A stretch of 64,000 bases of DNA, taken from Peltaster fructicola (Eukaryota > Ascomycota > Dothideomycetes). This document shows, in pieces, positions 46,301 through 58,327 of this stretch (position 1 is its first letter; each line of letters starts with the position of its first letter). The position numbers and the translations under genes were made by a program. The stretch covers positions 1,922,001 to 1,986,000 of the forward strand of contig CP051141.1 of the NCBI GenBank assembly GCA_001592805.2, written 5' to 3'. Below the pieces are notes generated by a model. It was not told the DNA's origin. It saw only the letters and a list, made by a program, of their open reading frames with translations, and made no database searches.

Positions 46301-48015
46301 GGGATTGCTGGACACTTCCACCGGCGCTCTCAGTGCTTCGGATCAGCAGCTCACAAAGTTCCACGGCACATACATGCAAGACGATCGTGATGTTCGTGAT
46401 GAGCGAAAGGCACAGGGTCTTGAGCCTGCATACAGCTTCATGATCAGGTGTCGCTTAGCAGGTGGTATTGCTACACCACAGCAGTGGGTTCAAATGGATC
46501 AAATCGCTACCACCCTTGGTAATGAGACCATGAAGCTCACGACTCGACAGACATTCCAGTTCCACGGAGTTGTCAAAAGCAAGCTGAAGCCGGCAATGCA
46601 GGCTATCAACCATGCTCTCATGACGACCATCGCTGCTTGCGGAGATGTCAACAGAAACGTCATGTGCTCCAGTCTTCCTGAGCTCAGCCAACTTCACAGA
46701 GACACTCACGTTTGTGCACAAAAGATCAGCGATCACTTGCTTCCATCGACCACAGCCTATCACGAGATCTGGCTGCAGGACGATGATGGTACGAAGCAAC
46801 AGGTCGCTGGTGACGCCGTCCAGGACTTCGAGCCATTGTACGGTCCTACTTACCTGCCTCGAAAGTTCAAGATCACAATTGCTATCCCACCACACAACGA
46901 CACTGATGTCTATGCACATGACATTGGTCTCATTGCTATCCGTGGCAAGGACGATAAGCTTGCTGGCTTCAACTTACTCGCCGGTGGTGGCATGGGCGTC
47001 ACACACAACATGAGGAAGACGTACCCACGAACTGGAAGCTGTCTTGGCTATGTCGATGCCAGTGAGGTACATATTGCATGCGAGAAGGTCATGCTTGTGC
47101 AGCGAGACCATGGCGATCGCACAAACCGAAAGCATGCTCGTCTGAAGTACACCATGGACACCTTGGGCGTCGATGTCTTCAGAAGCAAGGTGGAGGAGCT
47201 TTGGGGCAAGAAGTTCGAGCCTGAGAAGCCTTTCCACTTCGACTCGAACGTCGACACTTTCGGATGGCAAAAGGACGAGACTGGCAAGCATCACTTCACG
47301 ATGTTCATCGAGAACGGTCGTATCGAGGACACTGCAGAGTTTCCGATGAAGACTGGTCTACTTGAGATCGCCAAGGTACACAAGGGAGAGTTCCGACTCA
47401 CTGGCAACCAGCATTTGATCCTGTCAAATGTTACAGATCAGGAGTTGCCAAAGATGAAGGAGATGCTCGCCAAGTACAAACTCGACAACACAAACTTCTC
47501 GGCACTGCGACTTAGCTCTAGCGCTTGTGTGGCATTCCCAACTTGTGGTCTTGCCATGGCCGAGTCTGAACGGTACTTGCCAGAGCTCATCACCAAGCTC
47601 GAGGGCGTCATTGAGGAGAGTGGCTTGCGACAAGACAGCATCGTCATGCGTATGACGGGATGTCCTAATGGTTGTGCAAGACCTTGGCTTGCAGAGGTCG
47701 CTTTCGTTGGTAAGGCGTACGGTGCATACAATATGTACTTGGGTGGTGGCTACCATGGTCAACGCCTCAACAAGCTGTTCCGCAGCAGCATCATGGAAGA
47801 GGAGATCTTGGGCATAATGAGACCATTGTTGAAGCGCTACTCTATTGAGAGGAACGATGGTGAGCGGTTTGGAGACTTCTGCATTCGTATCGGCATGATC
47901 AAGCCAACATTGGAAGGAAAGGCTTTCCACGAAGATGTGAGTACTATCGAACAAGATAATCAGGAGCTATGCTGACCATCTGCAGACTGCCGAAGTTGAG
48001 GAGGATGATGCATAA
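43333..48015 (+). CDS. MET5: Sulfite reductase [NADPH] beta (hemoprotein) subunit
   Basis: Exons 43333-43363, 43426-47936 and 47986-48015, 1523 residues. Intron 1 (62 nt) has GTATGT and TACTAAC; intron 2 is 49 nt. The terminal exons are 31 and 30 nt. Order of domains: an N-terminal pyruvate/thiamine-type region (~residues 20-680), a flavodoxin-like domain (VLFASDNGNAESLAKRLAAR, then LLSSTAGQGEFPQNGRNFW), and a C-terminal sirohaem/4Fe-4S reductase core. The core has RQTFQFHGV, TGSCLGYVDASE-like segments and the cluster ligands C-x5-C (SACVAFPTCG) and C-x3-C (GCPNGCARPW). This large fused layout is the fungal MET5/ECM17 form. It reduces sulfite to sulfide in assimilation, with the flavoprotein subunit MET10 as partner. 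Sulfur control is expected but no site is clear. Confidence 0.96.
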
Positions 48016-48265
48016 CCGTTGCTAGTACAAGCATTGCATATTGTAGCCAGACACAGAGCATCTATCATAACGTCATTATTGTACATATAAACCTCGACAT
48101 GGAGTCCGCAGCATTCCAATGACAACTGTCCACGCATTTCCTGCCATTATTCTGGCTGACTCTTGTATTACTACCGGTTGACTGCCCGTATTTCGGACAC
48201 TGTCGTGGTGCATAGAGCTCGAAGCATAGTATAGTGAATAGCACGGTGGAGGAGCGCTGCTAAGC

Positions 48266-50590
48266 TCAGCTGCCAGGGTTGTAGTGGCTGGTTCCGTAGG
48301 CGTTCTCGCTTTGATGATAATCGTCACTGGTTGGAGCATGACCTGGAAAGCCTGTGTTCCCAATGCCAGCGCCTGAAGCTCCTTGATATGCAGCTTCGAA
48401 CGCCTGGGCAGCAGGCGGCGCGTTCGACATCCCAAGGCCTTGCTGTTGTGGCGGCATAATGCGGCCGTGTACATGTTGAGGAGTGAGACCAGAGCGTCCA
48501 AGTGCAGCATGGTCGTGCCAAGGACTCGAGTGTACAGCGCCGAGCAATGCGGCAGGAGGGTCTTGACCAGCTGGTACAGTAGGCTGATGCTGAATAGTTT
48601 GTTGAGTTGTCACCACAGACTGCTTTGGCTGAGCCGCTGCTTTCCGAGTACGCTTTCGTTTGGTGCCTCGTGGAGGATCTGGTATGAGGTGAGATGGATG
48701 AGGACTGATCGGTGAGGATAGGCTTTTGTGTAGATCGTGTGCTCCTGGACTCGTCTGTGACGGATTGTGGCCTTGTCCGTGAGGTGGATCGTAATCCTGT
48801 TGATCTTTTATACCTGCTTCTACATTCTCTGGGTCTTCATCGCCCTGCAAGAGAAGTTTCACAGCACCTTCGCCAAGTTTTCTCTGAGCAGCCTTCTTGT
48901 CGTTGCTCGAGACGTTATCCTGCTTCCGCTATTGGAATGTCAGCATATAGTGCTTGTCTGAAGCTATGATGGCTCACCTTCTCGTATGCATGAGGATCTC
49001 GAAGAAAAGCGAGTGACCCACGACCCTCGACAAGGTCCGTACAAGCACGCTTGTCAAGCTAGAGACAGTGTTAGCGACTAGCCAAGGTAGACGGATGTCA
49101 CGCACACTCAACATATCGCAGATGCGGTTCATTCGGTCGGTGAAAGTGAGACTGCGATCGTTGTTGTATCCATTGTTGTCGCCGCCTTCATCATAGGTGA
49201 ACACTCCACCAGTATATAGCGTCTTGACGTTCTCCTGCAGTATGGTCAGTTCGGCTCCACGACTCATCATGGAATGACTTACGAGGAACACAACTAGGCG
49301 TGCGTTGATCTTGTCGTCGTTATACTGCGCTTTCTGATCGAAATGCTTGTTGATCCAGGTTCGTTGATTCTTCACATAAGCTTTGTGTTGACCATCAGAG
49401 CGACCTAGCTCCCTCGCCTCGTCATCCGTGACTATGTATGGGCGGTTGATGGCTCTTAACAATGTCTCTTGCCAGAATCGGAAGCCCTCAACAGTATTGT
49501 TACGCTCGAAGTCTTTCCTCCAATGTTCTTGCATCTGTGGGCTCCCATCCTTCGGCTGTATGGGCTCTTGCACTGGGAAGATGATGGAGTATGCCTTGTT
49601 GAAGTCCATCGTCCCATCCAGCTGATACTCAACGACTTCGGTTTGCCTCTTGATATATCCTGCATGGCATCTTGAACAGCGCTCCTCTGAGCTTTTCTTC
49701 GCCACAAACTTATTACACTTCTCCTCAATGCACTTCCGACGCTGTTCAGTCGCCCTTATCCCAGCTGCTGGCTCTATGGATGCTTGATGTTCATGAGCTT
49801 CAATGCCATGCAAGTGGTTTAGATTGAGCGATGTGGTATCATCTGCCATTGCAGCACTATACTCTGCGGACCAAGATGCCCGTTCATAGCCTTCTGGAGG
49901 AGTGTTCTGGGTGAAGTATGGCGACACTTGGTTCGAATGAGGCTGCTGTGTAGTATATGGATTTGGCGACAGCCATTCACCACGAAAGGATCCGGAGACC
50001 TGGTTACCTGAGTTCGGTGACATCATGCTCGATCGAGTTCCTGTCGAGTATTGTGCCTGCTGTGGCGATGACAGCATCTGCTGTTGTGGTGGAATGTACT
50101 GCGGGCCATGTCTTTGACTTTGCAGGTCATTCGAAGCAAGATTGAACACTGTTTGGTCAAGACGTCTTCCTGCTATATGACCAGAGAATGTTGCTTGTGC
50201 TTGGTTCTGAGCGAGCTGTCCTCGAGACACCGGCCTCGGTGGCATCTGGGTGTTGCGCATTGGATTCATGTATCTCTGATGTGGTGATAGATCGAATCCA
50301 GGCTGGTTATCGCCGAAGGTGTTTCGCTGGCCAAAACCCGAGGTAGAGGGCGCACTGAACTGCATTGGAGGTGCCTGCAGGAGAGCTGGGTCCAGCGCGA
50401 ATGCTGTGTTGTTCTCGTTGCCAGCATTGTGATCTTCGTGCAGGTGTAATGTTTCTGGGATCAAGGGGCCTTGAAATGCGTCAGGTTCGAAGTTCGCATC
50501 GAGCAATTCAAGAGGGTCGAAGGGTATGGGGTTGTTATTGTTGTTGTTGTCAGGACCACCGCCTTGTTGGCTGTTCGACCAGTTCGCCAT
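48266..50590 (-). CDS. Orphan B: Gln/Asn-rich protein with four-Cys motif and helical C-terminal module
   Basis: Exons 50590-49283, 49234-49106, 49058-48978 and 48928-48266, 726 residues. Introns are 48, 47 and 49 nt. The first is in frame and carries no stop, so splicing is inferred from GTAAGT...CTGCAG. The N-terminal 270 residues are Asn/Gln/Pro-rich and disordered. A metal-binding-like C-x4-C-x12-C-x2-C follows (RKCIEEKCNKF, then EERCSRCHAGY). After FWQETLLRAINRPYIVTDDE and KINARLVVFLENVKTLYTGG comes SLTFTDRMNRICDMLSLDKR, ACTDLVEGRGSLAFLRDPHA and YEKRKQDN, which resembles the module in orphans A, C and D. The tail has a basic patch (PRGTKRKRTRK) and a Gln/Pro-rich end, suggesting a nuclear protein. 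Function unknown. It converges on MET5 with 250 bp between. Confidence 0.72.
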
Positions 50591-51960
50591 TGCTGCTTGA
50601 TCTCGAGCCGTGGTCGATTATCGATTGAATGAGATAGTAGTTGATGATTAGCTCGTTATCCTGATCAATGTCGACGATACAGTGGTCCAGGAAGGTCGTT
50701 GGCATCTTCGTTGAACATACACTTATAGCTTCATACCTACAGTCATGTACGGTCACCGTGCAGTGGGTGCCATAGTCATTCCATGGCTCCGCGTGTTCAC
50801 CTGTCCCGCCCCGAGGGTGACCATGCCTCGTCATGCCGTGAATTGCCAACCATGAGGTCCTCCTACAGTGTCTGATTGTGCCATCTTGCCGTCGATATCA
50901 CCTGAGCGGGACGCGCAGACAGCGACAATAGCCGGGCTTGCTCTCATCGGTCTTTTGTGATCTTGAGTCTCTCAACGAGAGGTGCATTGTTTCGAGTGAC
51001 GTCCAGAAGAAGTGCAGGGAGTTAGGTGATGTTTGAAATGCTGCCATCGTCGCGAGGAAAGTTCTTCAACTCCATCGCTCCACAAAACAGAAAGCTTACT
51101 CATGCTTGAACCTTGTTGGATGCCGGGTCTTTGATCTGCAAGTGGTACTTCATCCGAAGCGTTGATGTATGTTTGTGGAGGGAAAGCAGCAAGGACTGCG
51201 AAGAGGTTATCGCAGAGCTGGCGTCTTGGAATGGAACCGTTCTTGAGACTACAATGAGCTATATCGATTGCGAAGCGCATTGCAATGAGGGAGACTCCTT
51301 TCATCCTCGACACGGCAAATCTCTATTGGCGGTTAGTGAATCTCCCGGTGCCATGTGACTACATCATTGTAGAGGCGTAAGAGGAAGACTGTGGCAGCTG
51401 GAAGCTACTGGGAGCTACAGTGAGGCAGGCTATGTGGTACATTGAGCATTATTTGCGATATTGAATTGCTATGCTGTTAACAATCGTCCGCAGATGATCG
51501 ATCGGTGTACAGCAGATTGCTTGGAACAATTCGCTTGTGGCCATTATGCATCGTACGCATACAAGCGAGCAAGCAGCGTAGGGCGCGCTGGAGACGGATG
51601 GGAAGGACTTGGTACAGCATCGTGGATATCAGAACCTAGACATGGCATCGAGGAATATAGACAAGACGTGTAGTGTTGGTGAGGTGTACTCGACAAAGGA
51701 GGTTGATTATTCACATCCGCAACCACTCCGAGAAATGTCCGATGTGATGTCATCCTTACCCACAAACCCCATCAAATGACGAGGAGGTATGCGAGCATTT
51801 TGACATCAATGAGGAGCCAGCAGTCACAGCATGCACTCTCATATCTGGCTCAGCTGCTATGGAAAGGCAAAGTATAAGAGCTGATTCTTTTTCTTCTTAG
51901 ACACCCTCCAAACCTTTCTTTCTCACACTCAACCAGCAAAAGACCTACGGAAATCTCACT
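50591..51960. other. Intergenic region orphan B / quinone oxidoreductase
   Basis: About 1.4 kb between divergent genes. A TATA-like AGTATAAGAG lies at 51871-51880, about 85 nt before the downstream ATG, followed by a pyrimidine-rich leader (51886-51925). No other gene is seen. Confidence 0.55.
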
Positions 51961-53082
51961 ATGAAGCAGTGGCAAGTCATCGGCAAGGACGGCTTCGAGT
52001 CTCTCAAGCAAAGAGACACCGAGCAGCCTGCAATTGGTGACAAGGATGTTCTTGTCAAGTGTGCGTGTACATTGCCATTCAATGAGCGACCTTGCTCACA
52101 TATGCAGTCCATGCGGCATCTCTGAATTACAGAGATCTCATCATCCCTAAGGGCCAGTACCCTTTCGCAGTACGTGATAATGTCGTTCCGGGATCAGACG
52201 GTGCCGGCACTGTCGAAAAGGTCGGCAAGCATGTCCACCGCTTCAAGCCGGGAGACAAGGTCTTGACACTCTTCAACCAAGCACATCTTGGCGGCAGTCT
52301 CGACAGCTATTCGGCCACCACCGGCGTTGGCGGTACTGTGGATGGAGCCCTGCAAGAGTACGGCGCCTTCAATGAGGAAGGCCTTGTGCATATGCCGGAG
52401 ACACTCAACTTCATCGAGGCTTCAACACTCCCGTGCGCAGCCCTCACAGCATGGAACGCCCTATACGGCCTCGAGAGCCGAGCGTTGATGCCAGGTGACT
52501 GGGTTCTGACCGAGGGTACCGGTGGTGTCAGCATGTTCGCTGTGCAGTTTGCCAAGGCAGCAGGTGCCAAGGTCATCGCGACCACATCCAGTGCCGAGAA
52601 GGCTAGGAAGCTCAAAGAGCTCGGAGCTGACCACGTTCTTAACTACAAGGAGGACGCTGCATGGGGCGAGACGGCCAAGAAGCTGACTGGCGGCATTGGT
52701 GTTGCTCATGCCATTGAGGTTGGAGGACCAAATACCATCTCCCAGGTCTTCAAGGCTATCAAGATTGATGGCGTCATCTCTATCATTGGTTTCCTTGGTG
52801 GTGTCAAGGCTGAGAAGCAACCGACCTTCTTGGAATGCTTGAACAACATCTGTACCACAAGAGGTGTCTTGGTTGGCAACAGGCTGCAGTTTGAAGCCAT
52901 GAACCGAGCTATCGATGCGAACAACATCAAGCCCGTCGTTGATGAGAAGGTCTTCCAGCTTGATGAGCTGAAGGAGGCCTACCAGGTAAGCACGGCTGCG
53001 CTTGTACCATTGACATGCTAACCATTGGCAGTACATGTGGGACCAGAAGCACTTTGGCAAACTGTGCATCAAGGTCGCTTGA
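51961..53082 (+). CDS. Zinc-independent quinone oxidoreductase / MDR-family alcohol dehydrogenase
   Basis: Exons 51961-52060, 52108-52985 and 53032-53082, 342 residues. Introns are 47 and 46 nt (GTGCGT...CAG and GTAAGC, branch CTAAC, CAG). The N-terminal GroES-like domain has ASLNYRDLIIPKGQYPF and VVPGSDGAGTVEKVGKHV. The Rossmann domain has LTEGTGGVSMFAVQFAKAAG and AIEVGGPNT. The structural-zinc Cys cluster of true alcohol dehydrogenases is absent, which points to the NAD(P)H:quinone reductase side of the MDR superfamily. The substrate is unknown. The last exon adds YMWDQKHFGKLCIKVA, the usual end of this group. It converges on the kinase gene (203 bp). Confidence 0.9.
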
Positions 53083-53285
53083 TTGGCATGATGAGATAGC
53101 TGATGTATTCATGACTTTCGCAATGTGTTACGTACAGTGTCCATTGCTGTAATGAATCCAACGACTCCACACGCTATGTGTTGCGCTGAACACCAACCTT
53201 CCGAAACTCCAAATGCCGTTGCCATATGATGCTGAATCGCCACGCATCGTGCGGAACGAGCGAGAGAGCGACTGACTCGATTGCT

Positions 53286-55421
53286 CTAGTGATGATGGTC
53301 ATCACCGTCGTGATGAAGGGTGACACTGTTGAACTCCTCGAATGGGTCTGCAATCTCACCGCCAGGTGTTGCGAGTCCTGAGTCGAGTGGTACGCCCTTC
53401 ATCTTGCTTACACTCACGCCGAAGCCTTTGTTGACGGTTGTGCCTCCCAGATCGACAGACGCAGACTCTTTCACATTCCTAAAGTTGACTGTATCGATAC
53501 CGCGGCCCTGGTGAGGAATGATGGGTGGCTTCGAATGACGGAGCAGTGCCCACGATGTGCTGCGGAAGAAAGGATGTGCCTTGACATCTGAGGCACCAGC
53601 ACGAGAGCCGAGTCGCCTGAGCTCATCTTTGATGAGCAGCTTCCGGATGAGAGATTTGCATAAGCTGCACAACGGTCAGTATTGCAGTATCACACTAGCG
53701 GATGGTACTCACTTGGAAGTATTAGGTGCCGTTGAGCCCTCCGGGAAAGGCACTTCATCTCTTAAGATGTTCGCGAACGTCGCATTGCGGTTCTTACCCT
53801 TGAACGGCGTTGTGCCGAAGAGCATCTCATAGATGAGGATGCCCAGTGTCCACCAATCGACTGCGCTTGTGTGTCCACAACCCTTGATCACTTCCGGTGC
53901 GATATACTCTTCTGTGCCCACAAATGAGTTTGTGCGAAAGTTGGCAATGCATGATTTGGTGTCGATGGTTGGGAGGTTGTTGTTGGTAGGATTAGATGAT
54001 ATACCTCCAGAGCTACGAGAGCTCGCAAGAATGACCGTAGGAGCACCGCCACCGTCTGATTGCTTGCTCAGGTCGAAGTCTGACAGCATGATGTGGCCAG
54101 ATTGATGTAAAAGAATGTCTGCATGGGTCAGCTTCGTCTTGTTGGTTCTACTATCTCACTCACTCTCTGGCTTCAGGTCTCGATAGATGAAACCCATAAG
54201 ATGCAAGTACTCCAGTGCAGCAGTAACCTCTGCAGCATAAAAGCGAGCGGCATCCTCATCGACGCACTTGTTCGGTCGTGTTTGCAGAGCACGGAAGAAC
54301 TCTCCTCCACTGCAGTACTCCATACAGAGGTAGAGGTGGTCCTCGGACTGGAATGAATGGTACAATGTGACAATGAAGGGATGGTTGCTCGTAGCGAGAA
54401 TCTCTTGTTCTGCCAGCGCACGCTTGATCTTGTTTCGCTTGATCATTTCCTTCTTGGACAGCACTGGTTAGGTCAGCAGACGTTGTGATGATGTGACGCT
54501 CAGCTCACCCTTCATGGCGTACAGTCGACTGCTCTTCTTCTCACGCACAAGGTATACCTTACCGACATCACCCTTTCCGATGAGCTTGATCTTGTCAAAG
54601 CTGCTAGGGCCGACTTCGACGTTCCTGACCTTAATGCTATTACTGCTGTAAGTCCGTCTGAAGGCAACACTGTTGCGGATTTGGCCAGGCGTCGGTATAG
54701 GCCTAATGCCAGGGACGTCTGGGATCGTCAATGTGCCATCTGTGGCAGGGACAGTCTCGACCATAGACAGTGCACTAGCATTGCTGTGTTGCCCGAGGCC
54801 TTGAGTCTTCAGGTCCTTGTCGGAAGTGGCCGGTCTGCTCTCTGTATCACTGTTGCTGCCCTTCTTCGACTTGCTGAATAGGCCTTGTGCGTTTGGGGCA
54901 CTAGCTACTCTTCTGAGCTTCCGTGCCAACTCTTCCTTCGTACCGCTGTCGGCACCGCCCTCTACTCCGTTCTCTTTTCGGGATGCCTGTGGACTGTCTG
55001 GAGGTGATGGTGGTACACTGTTATCGTTGTGGTGTCGTAGAGCTGGAGGGCCTTGATGCTGGAAGTAAGGATTTGCCTGTGCCGTCGGGCTGGTCCCATC
55101 GTCGAGAGCATTACCTTCCGACGCAACGGTTGTACTTCTAGTCCTTCCGATGTGCGGGATGAATCTGCTATTGCGCAAGCTCGATTTGGCACTCTGTGTA
55201 TGCGAGGAATGTGTGTTTCGTGTACCTTCCTTCTCTATGCTGCCGGTCTCGGAGTTTGCTTGCGAGTTTTCCTTGCTGCTGCTATTGATGCGAAAGAACT
55301 TTTTGATCTTGTCGCCTGCAGAACTGTTGATCTTGCTGTTCGCGTTCAGGGCAACACCTGAAAAGGTCCGCTTCTCGCTGTGAGGCATCGTGTGGGAGCG
55401 TTTCGACGTTATTGTGGTCAT
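53286..55421 (-). CDS. AGC-family protein kinase, FPK1/KIN82/NRC-2 type
   Basis: Exons 55421-54509, 54463-54164, 54118-53713 and 53664-53286, 665 residues; introns 45, 45 and 48 nt, all GTGAG donors. The N-terminal ~290 residues are disordered, Ser/Thr/Pro-rich. The kinase domain starts [18 protein letters not shown] (the glycine loop), with the invariant Lys in YAMK, catalytic loop [19 protein letters not shown], a long insert before [15 protein letters not shown], and the AGC C-tail [20 protein letters not shown] then [14 protein letters not shown]. The DFD in place of DFG and the insert are typical of the FPK1/NRC-2 group, which control phospholipid flippases in yeast and conidiation in Neurospora. 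The first Met ([14 protein letters not shown]) is used. The acceptor joins restore KVLSKKE, PENILL and NTSNLCKSL. Confidence 0.94.
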
Positions 55422-58327
55422 CAGTCGTATTAAAGTGTGTTTGGAGCGTGGCACGAGAAGCCACGGAAAGCTCTGAATCAATTATCGGTGTCCAGCTGAT
55501 TGCAAGACTCTCGGAAACGATTGAGCAGCTCGACGGCGTATAGTGTCTGAGCTTCTTAGCTGCTGGTTGTCGTAAGCCTCATCGTGAACCTGTAGCCAGC
55601 CAGGTCGAAGATATCAGTACAGTCCCGCTGTTGCTACTCTTGCAGGTAATGGAGGTGACTTTCACAGTCGTGGTACGTCTTGCTTGGGAAAGCACATGTA
55701 CTGTCTAAAAATGTAACGTCACTGAAAGTCCGGACTGATTGGAAATCCGCCCTAGACCCTCCCCTGTTCATGTCGATCATGCAATCGTTCTTGGCTAATC
55801 GCTTCACCTGCCATTGCAGCCGATATTGAGGCGGGCTTGCAGTAGTCGCTGAGCTTCCTAATCTAGAATCTGACTTCACTCTATCAATGAACCGCTGTCT
55901 CTCACACAGTGCTTTGTCGTTGCTTTCGTTGTCTTGCCTGTCAACAACCATCAGTTCATCTTTGTATCGCCCATGAACCTTGGAATCATCAATGTCAAGT
56001 CTTAAAGCTCGTACCAAGATCCTCCTCCAAGCGCCGCCAGCTCTTCGTTGCGACACACCACCACCTCCTCGCTAGCCCTGCAGACTTCGAGTGCTGCACT
56101 GCCATGCCTCCATAATGTCGCTTGCTACCTTATCACCGCACAGTCTTGTCCCTGCGCATGATCTCGGTTGATGAATTATGGCGATACATCAGTCAAGCAC
56201 ATCCCGGCGCTGCGAGAGCGGAGTACGTCACACAACGGAGTCCCTCATATCTCTGCCGTATCGTTGTGAGTCTCGCTGAACGTGCCGTTTGGAAGGACAC
56301 GTGGCTGGAAAGTTCCAGTAACTGCACCAGTCGTCTTGGCACACACATTCGATTTGACGACCAATTGGTCGTTGTCTCGTCGTCTTGCTTGTTGTGACCT
56401 GGTATCCATTTCTCAAGCAGCACTGACACCTCGGAGAACCGAATACCAGGTCAACAAGCACAGGCGTCAGCTGCGATACGATCGGTCCTCGCTATTGTAT
56501 GGTGTGTGCTTGACGTGCACTGGTCTGACACAATCCGTCAAGCACATAACGTTGCCACGTCAATCTGTGGCAGATCGGCAGAATGATCGGTGCTTCTTGA
56601 GGATCTTCGAGATCGCCAGCTGCCTGATATGGTGGCATCAACATATCGAGGGTGCGAGTTGGCTCATGAGACTCAACACGGCGTGATTCTCGAATCACAT
56701 CCTGTCTGGTCTCCGAAATTGTCAGCCCTGCTTGCGAATTCACTCTTCAGGTTCGTATGGATTCGACACTTCGAGGTGTGAGCTATGTGCGGACAATATT
56801 CATGGATCGTCGTGAGCTTCGACACACCACGGAATCAAGCTCTTCAAAGCCCTTGAACATCGAGCTGCATATCCCTGGCGCTCTGACTCCTGTTCGATAG
56901 GTTTCGTTCAAACCTAGTCTGAGGTAAGTTACCCGCAAGCTCACCGTTCATGCTAGTCGTGCTTGGTTACTCTGGCGATCTGATCGACTCAGCTTCAGCT
57001 CGCCATCGTCTGTGGTACCGATAAGACGGGGAGCAGCCAGCTACTCAAGAAGAGGAGCCTTAGACCTTAGACCAGCTGACGTGAGAACGAAAGCAGAGGA
57101 ACACTGATCCACTATTGCAGATTGGAGGCACCGAGTCGTGTTGATACTGGGACTCTCTGACACAGGACACTGAACATGACAGGTCTTTCGTTCTGCGGAA
57201 ATAGTCGTCAAGAAGTTGCCGTGCAATGTCGACAGTGCGGCCTTTCACACAGAGCTACCGTAGTATTCATGCCAGTCGCAAGCTTGGCGAACGATACGAG
57301 GGAAGAACACTAACGACGTTGTCAACGCATAGCTTAAGAGCGAAGTTGGCGCCGCAGCGCCACATCTCACCTTACTCGGCACTGCCGGCAGCGAGTATGC
57401 TGTTCTCGAGCGCTCGTGGAAGATACCCTGTTCGCTGCCCTCGGCTATGGATCAGAAGCAGAGCTAATCAAAGAAAGATACCGAGAGTGCGTTCTCGCCG
57501 TTGGGTCTTGCCTGGCTTGTCCTCATATGGGCGCTATCTGAGCTGGACTCGGGAGTCGGAGCTGAGTCCGAACGACCTTGGCGAGCGATTCCGCAACGAT
57601 CTAATCAAGCATTGCTCTTGAGCTACGAGTTGGTTGTTATGCAATGGAAGTTTTGTCGAGGGATCGACATTCCCGGAGCTATGGGCAGTAAGATACTCTG
57701 TAGCACGAGGTATGTAGCTGATACTCGTCGACGGGAGTCAGCTGAGGTGATCGCTACTATGAGTGGTCGACATGATCGCGCCCCAAGCACATATGGGTTT
57801 CCTCGCTCATCTGGCATGAGGCATGCACTGGAGCACTACCCATTGTTATGACAATGTGAGTGTACGAGAACGGTAAGAACTTACACAATGCATTGTTTCG
57901 ACGATGTTGTGATTTGGAGGGAAAAGCGCGCGGCTTGGCAGAACGTCGTGTGAATCGACACACGCTCCGCGTAGCGCGTCCTATTGTTATCTTGTACGGC
58001 TTCACGCTTCACCTCACTTCCTTCCACCCTCTCTCCCACCGCAGTTCCTTCACAGGTCTACCTCGTCGACTTGACCTCAAAGTACTGCATTACCACCTCC
58101 TCTCTACTACGTCTCTACTCTGTCGGTACATCTTCAGACTTCGACTCCGCTTCGCAAGACTCGACTTGCCTATTCAACCCTCGAGGATCGTCTTTCCTTC
58201 GCAAGACTCGGTATCTCGAGCCATTCTCACACACCGCATTCTCTGCTAATACAAACCAGCGAAGCTCTCCGAGAACACCGTTTGACCACGCCACTCACAG
58301 CATAGTTCCTACTCGACCCAGGCTACT
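55422..58327. other. Gene-poor region upstream of the kinase and orphan C
   Basis: About 2.9 kb without a convincing gene. A minus-strand frame at 55634-56056 looks somewhat protein-like (DIDDSKVHGRYKDELMVVDR) but starts with GTG and has no recognisable motif. The last 300 bp before 58328 are rich in CT tracts, typical of a fungal leader or core promoter. Confidence 0.5.

Noticed and set aside
55634-56056. Minus-strand frame of 140 codons upstream of the kinase
   Set aside because: It starts with GTG, its first ATG is far inside, and no motif or splice structure supports it. It may still be an exon of an unknown gene.
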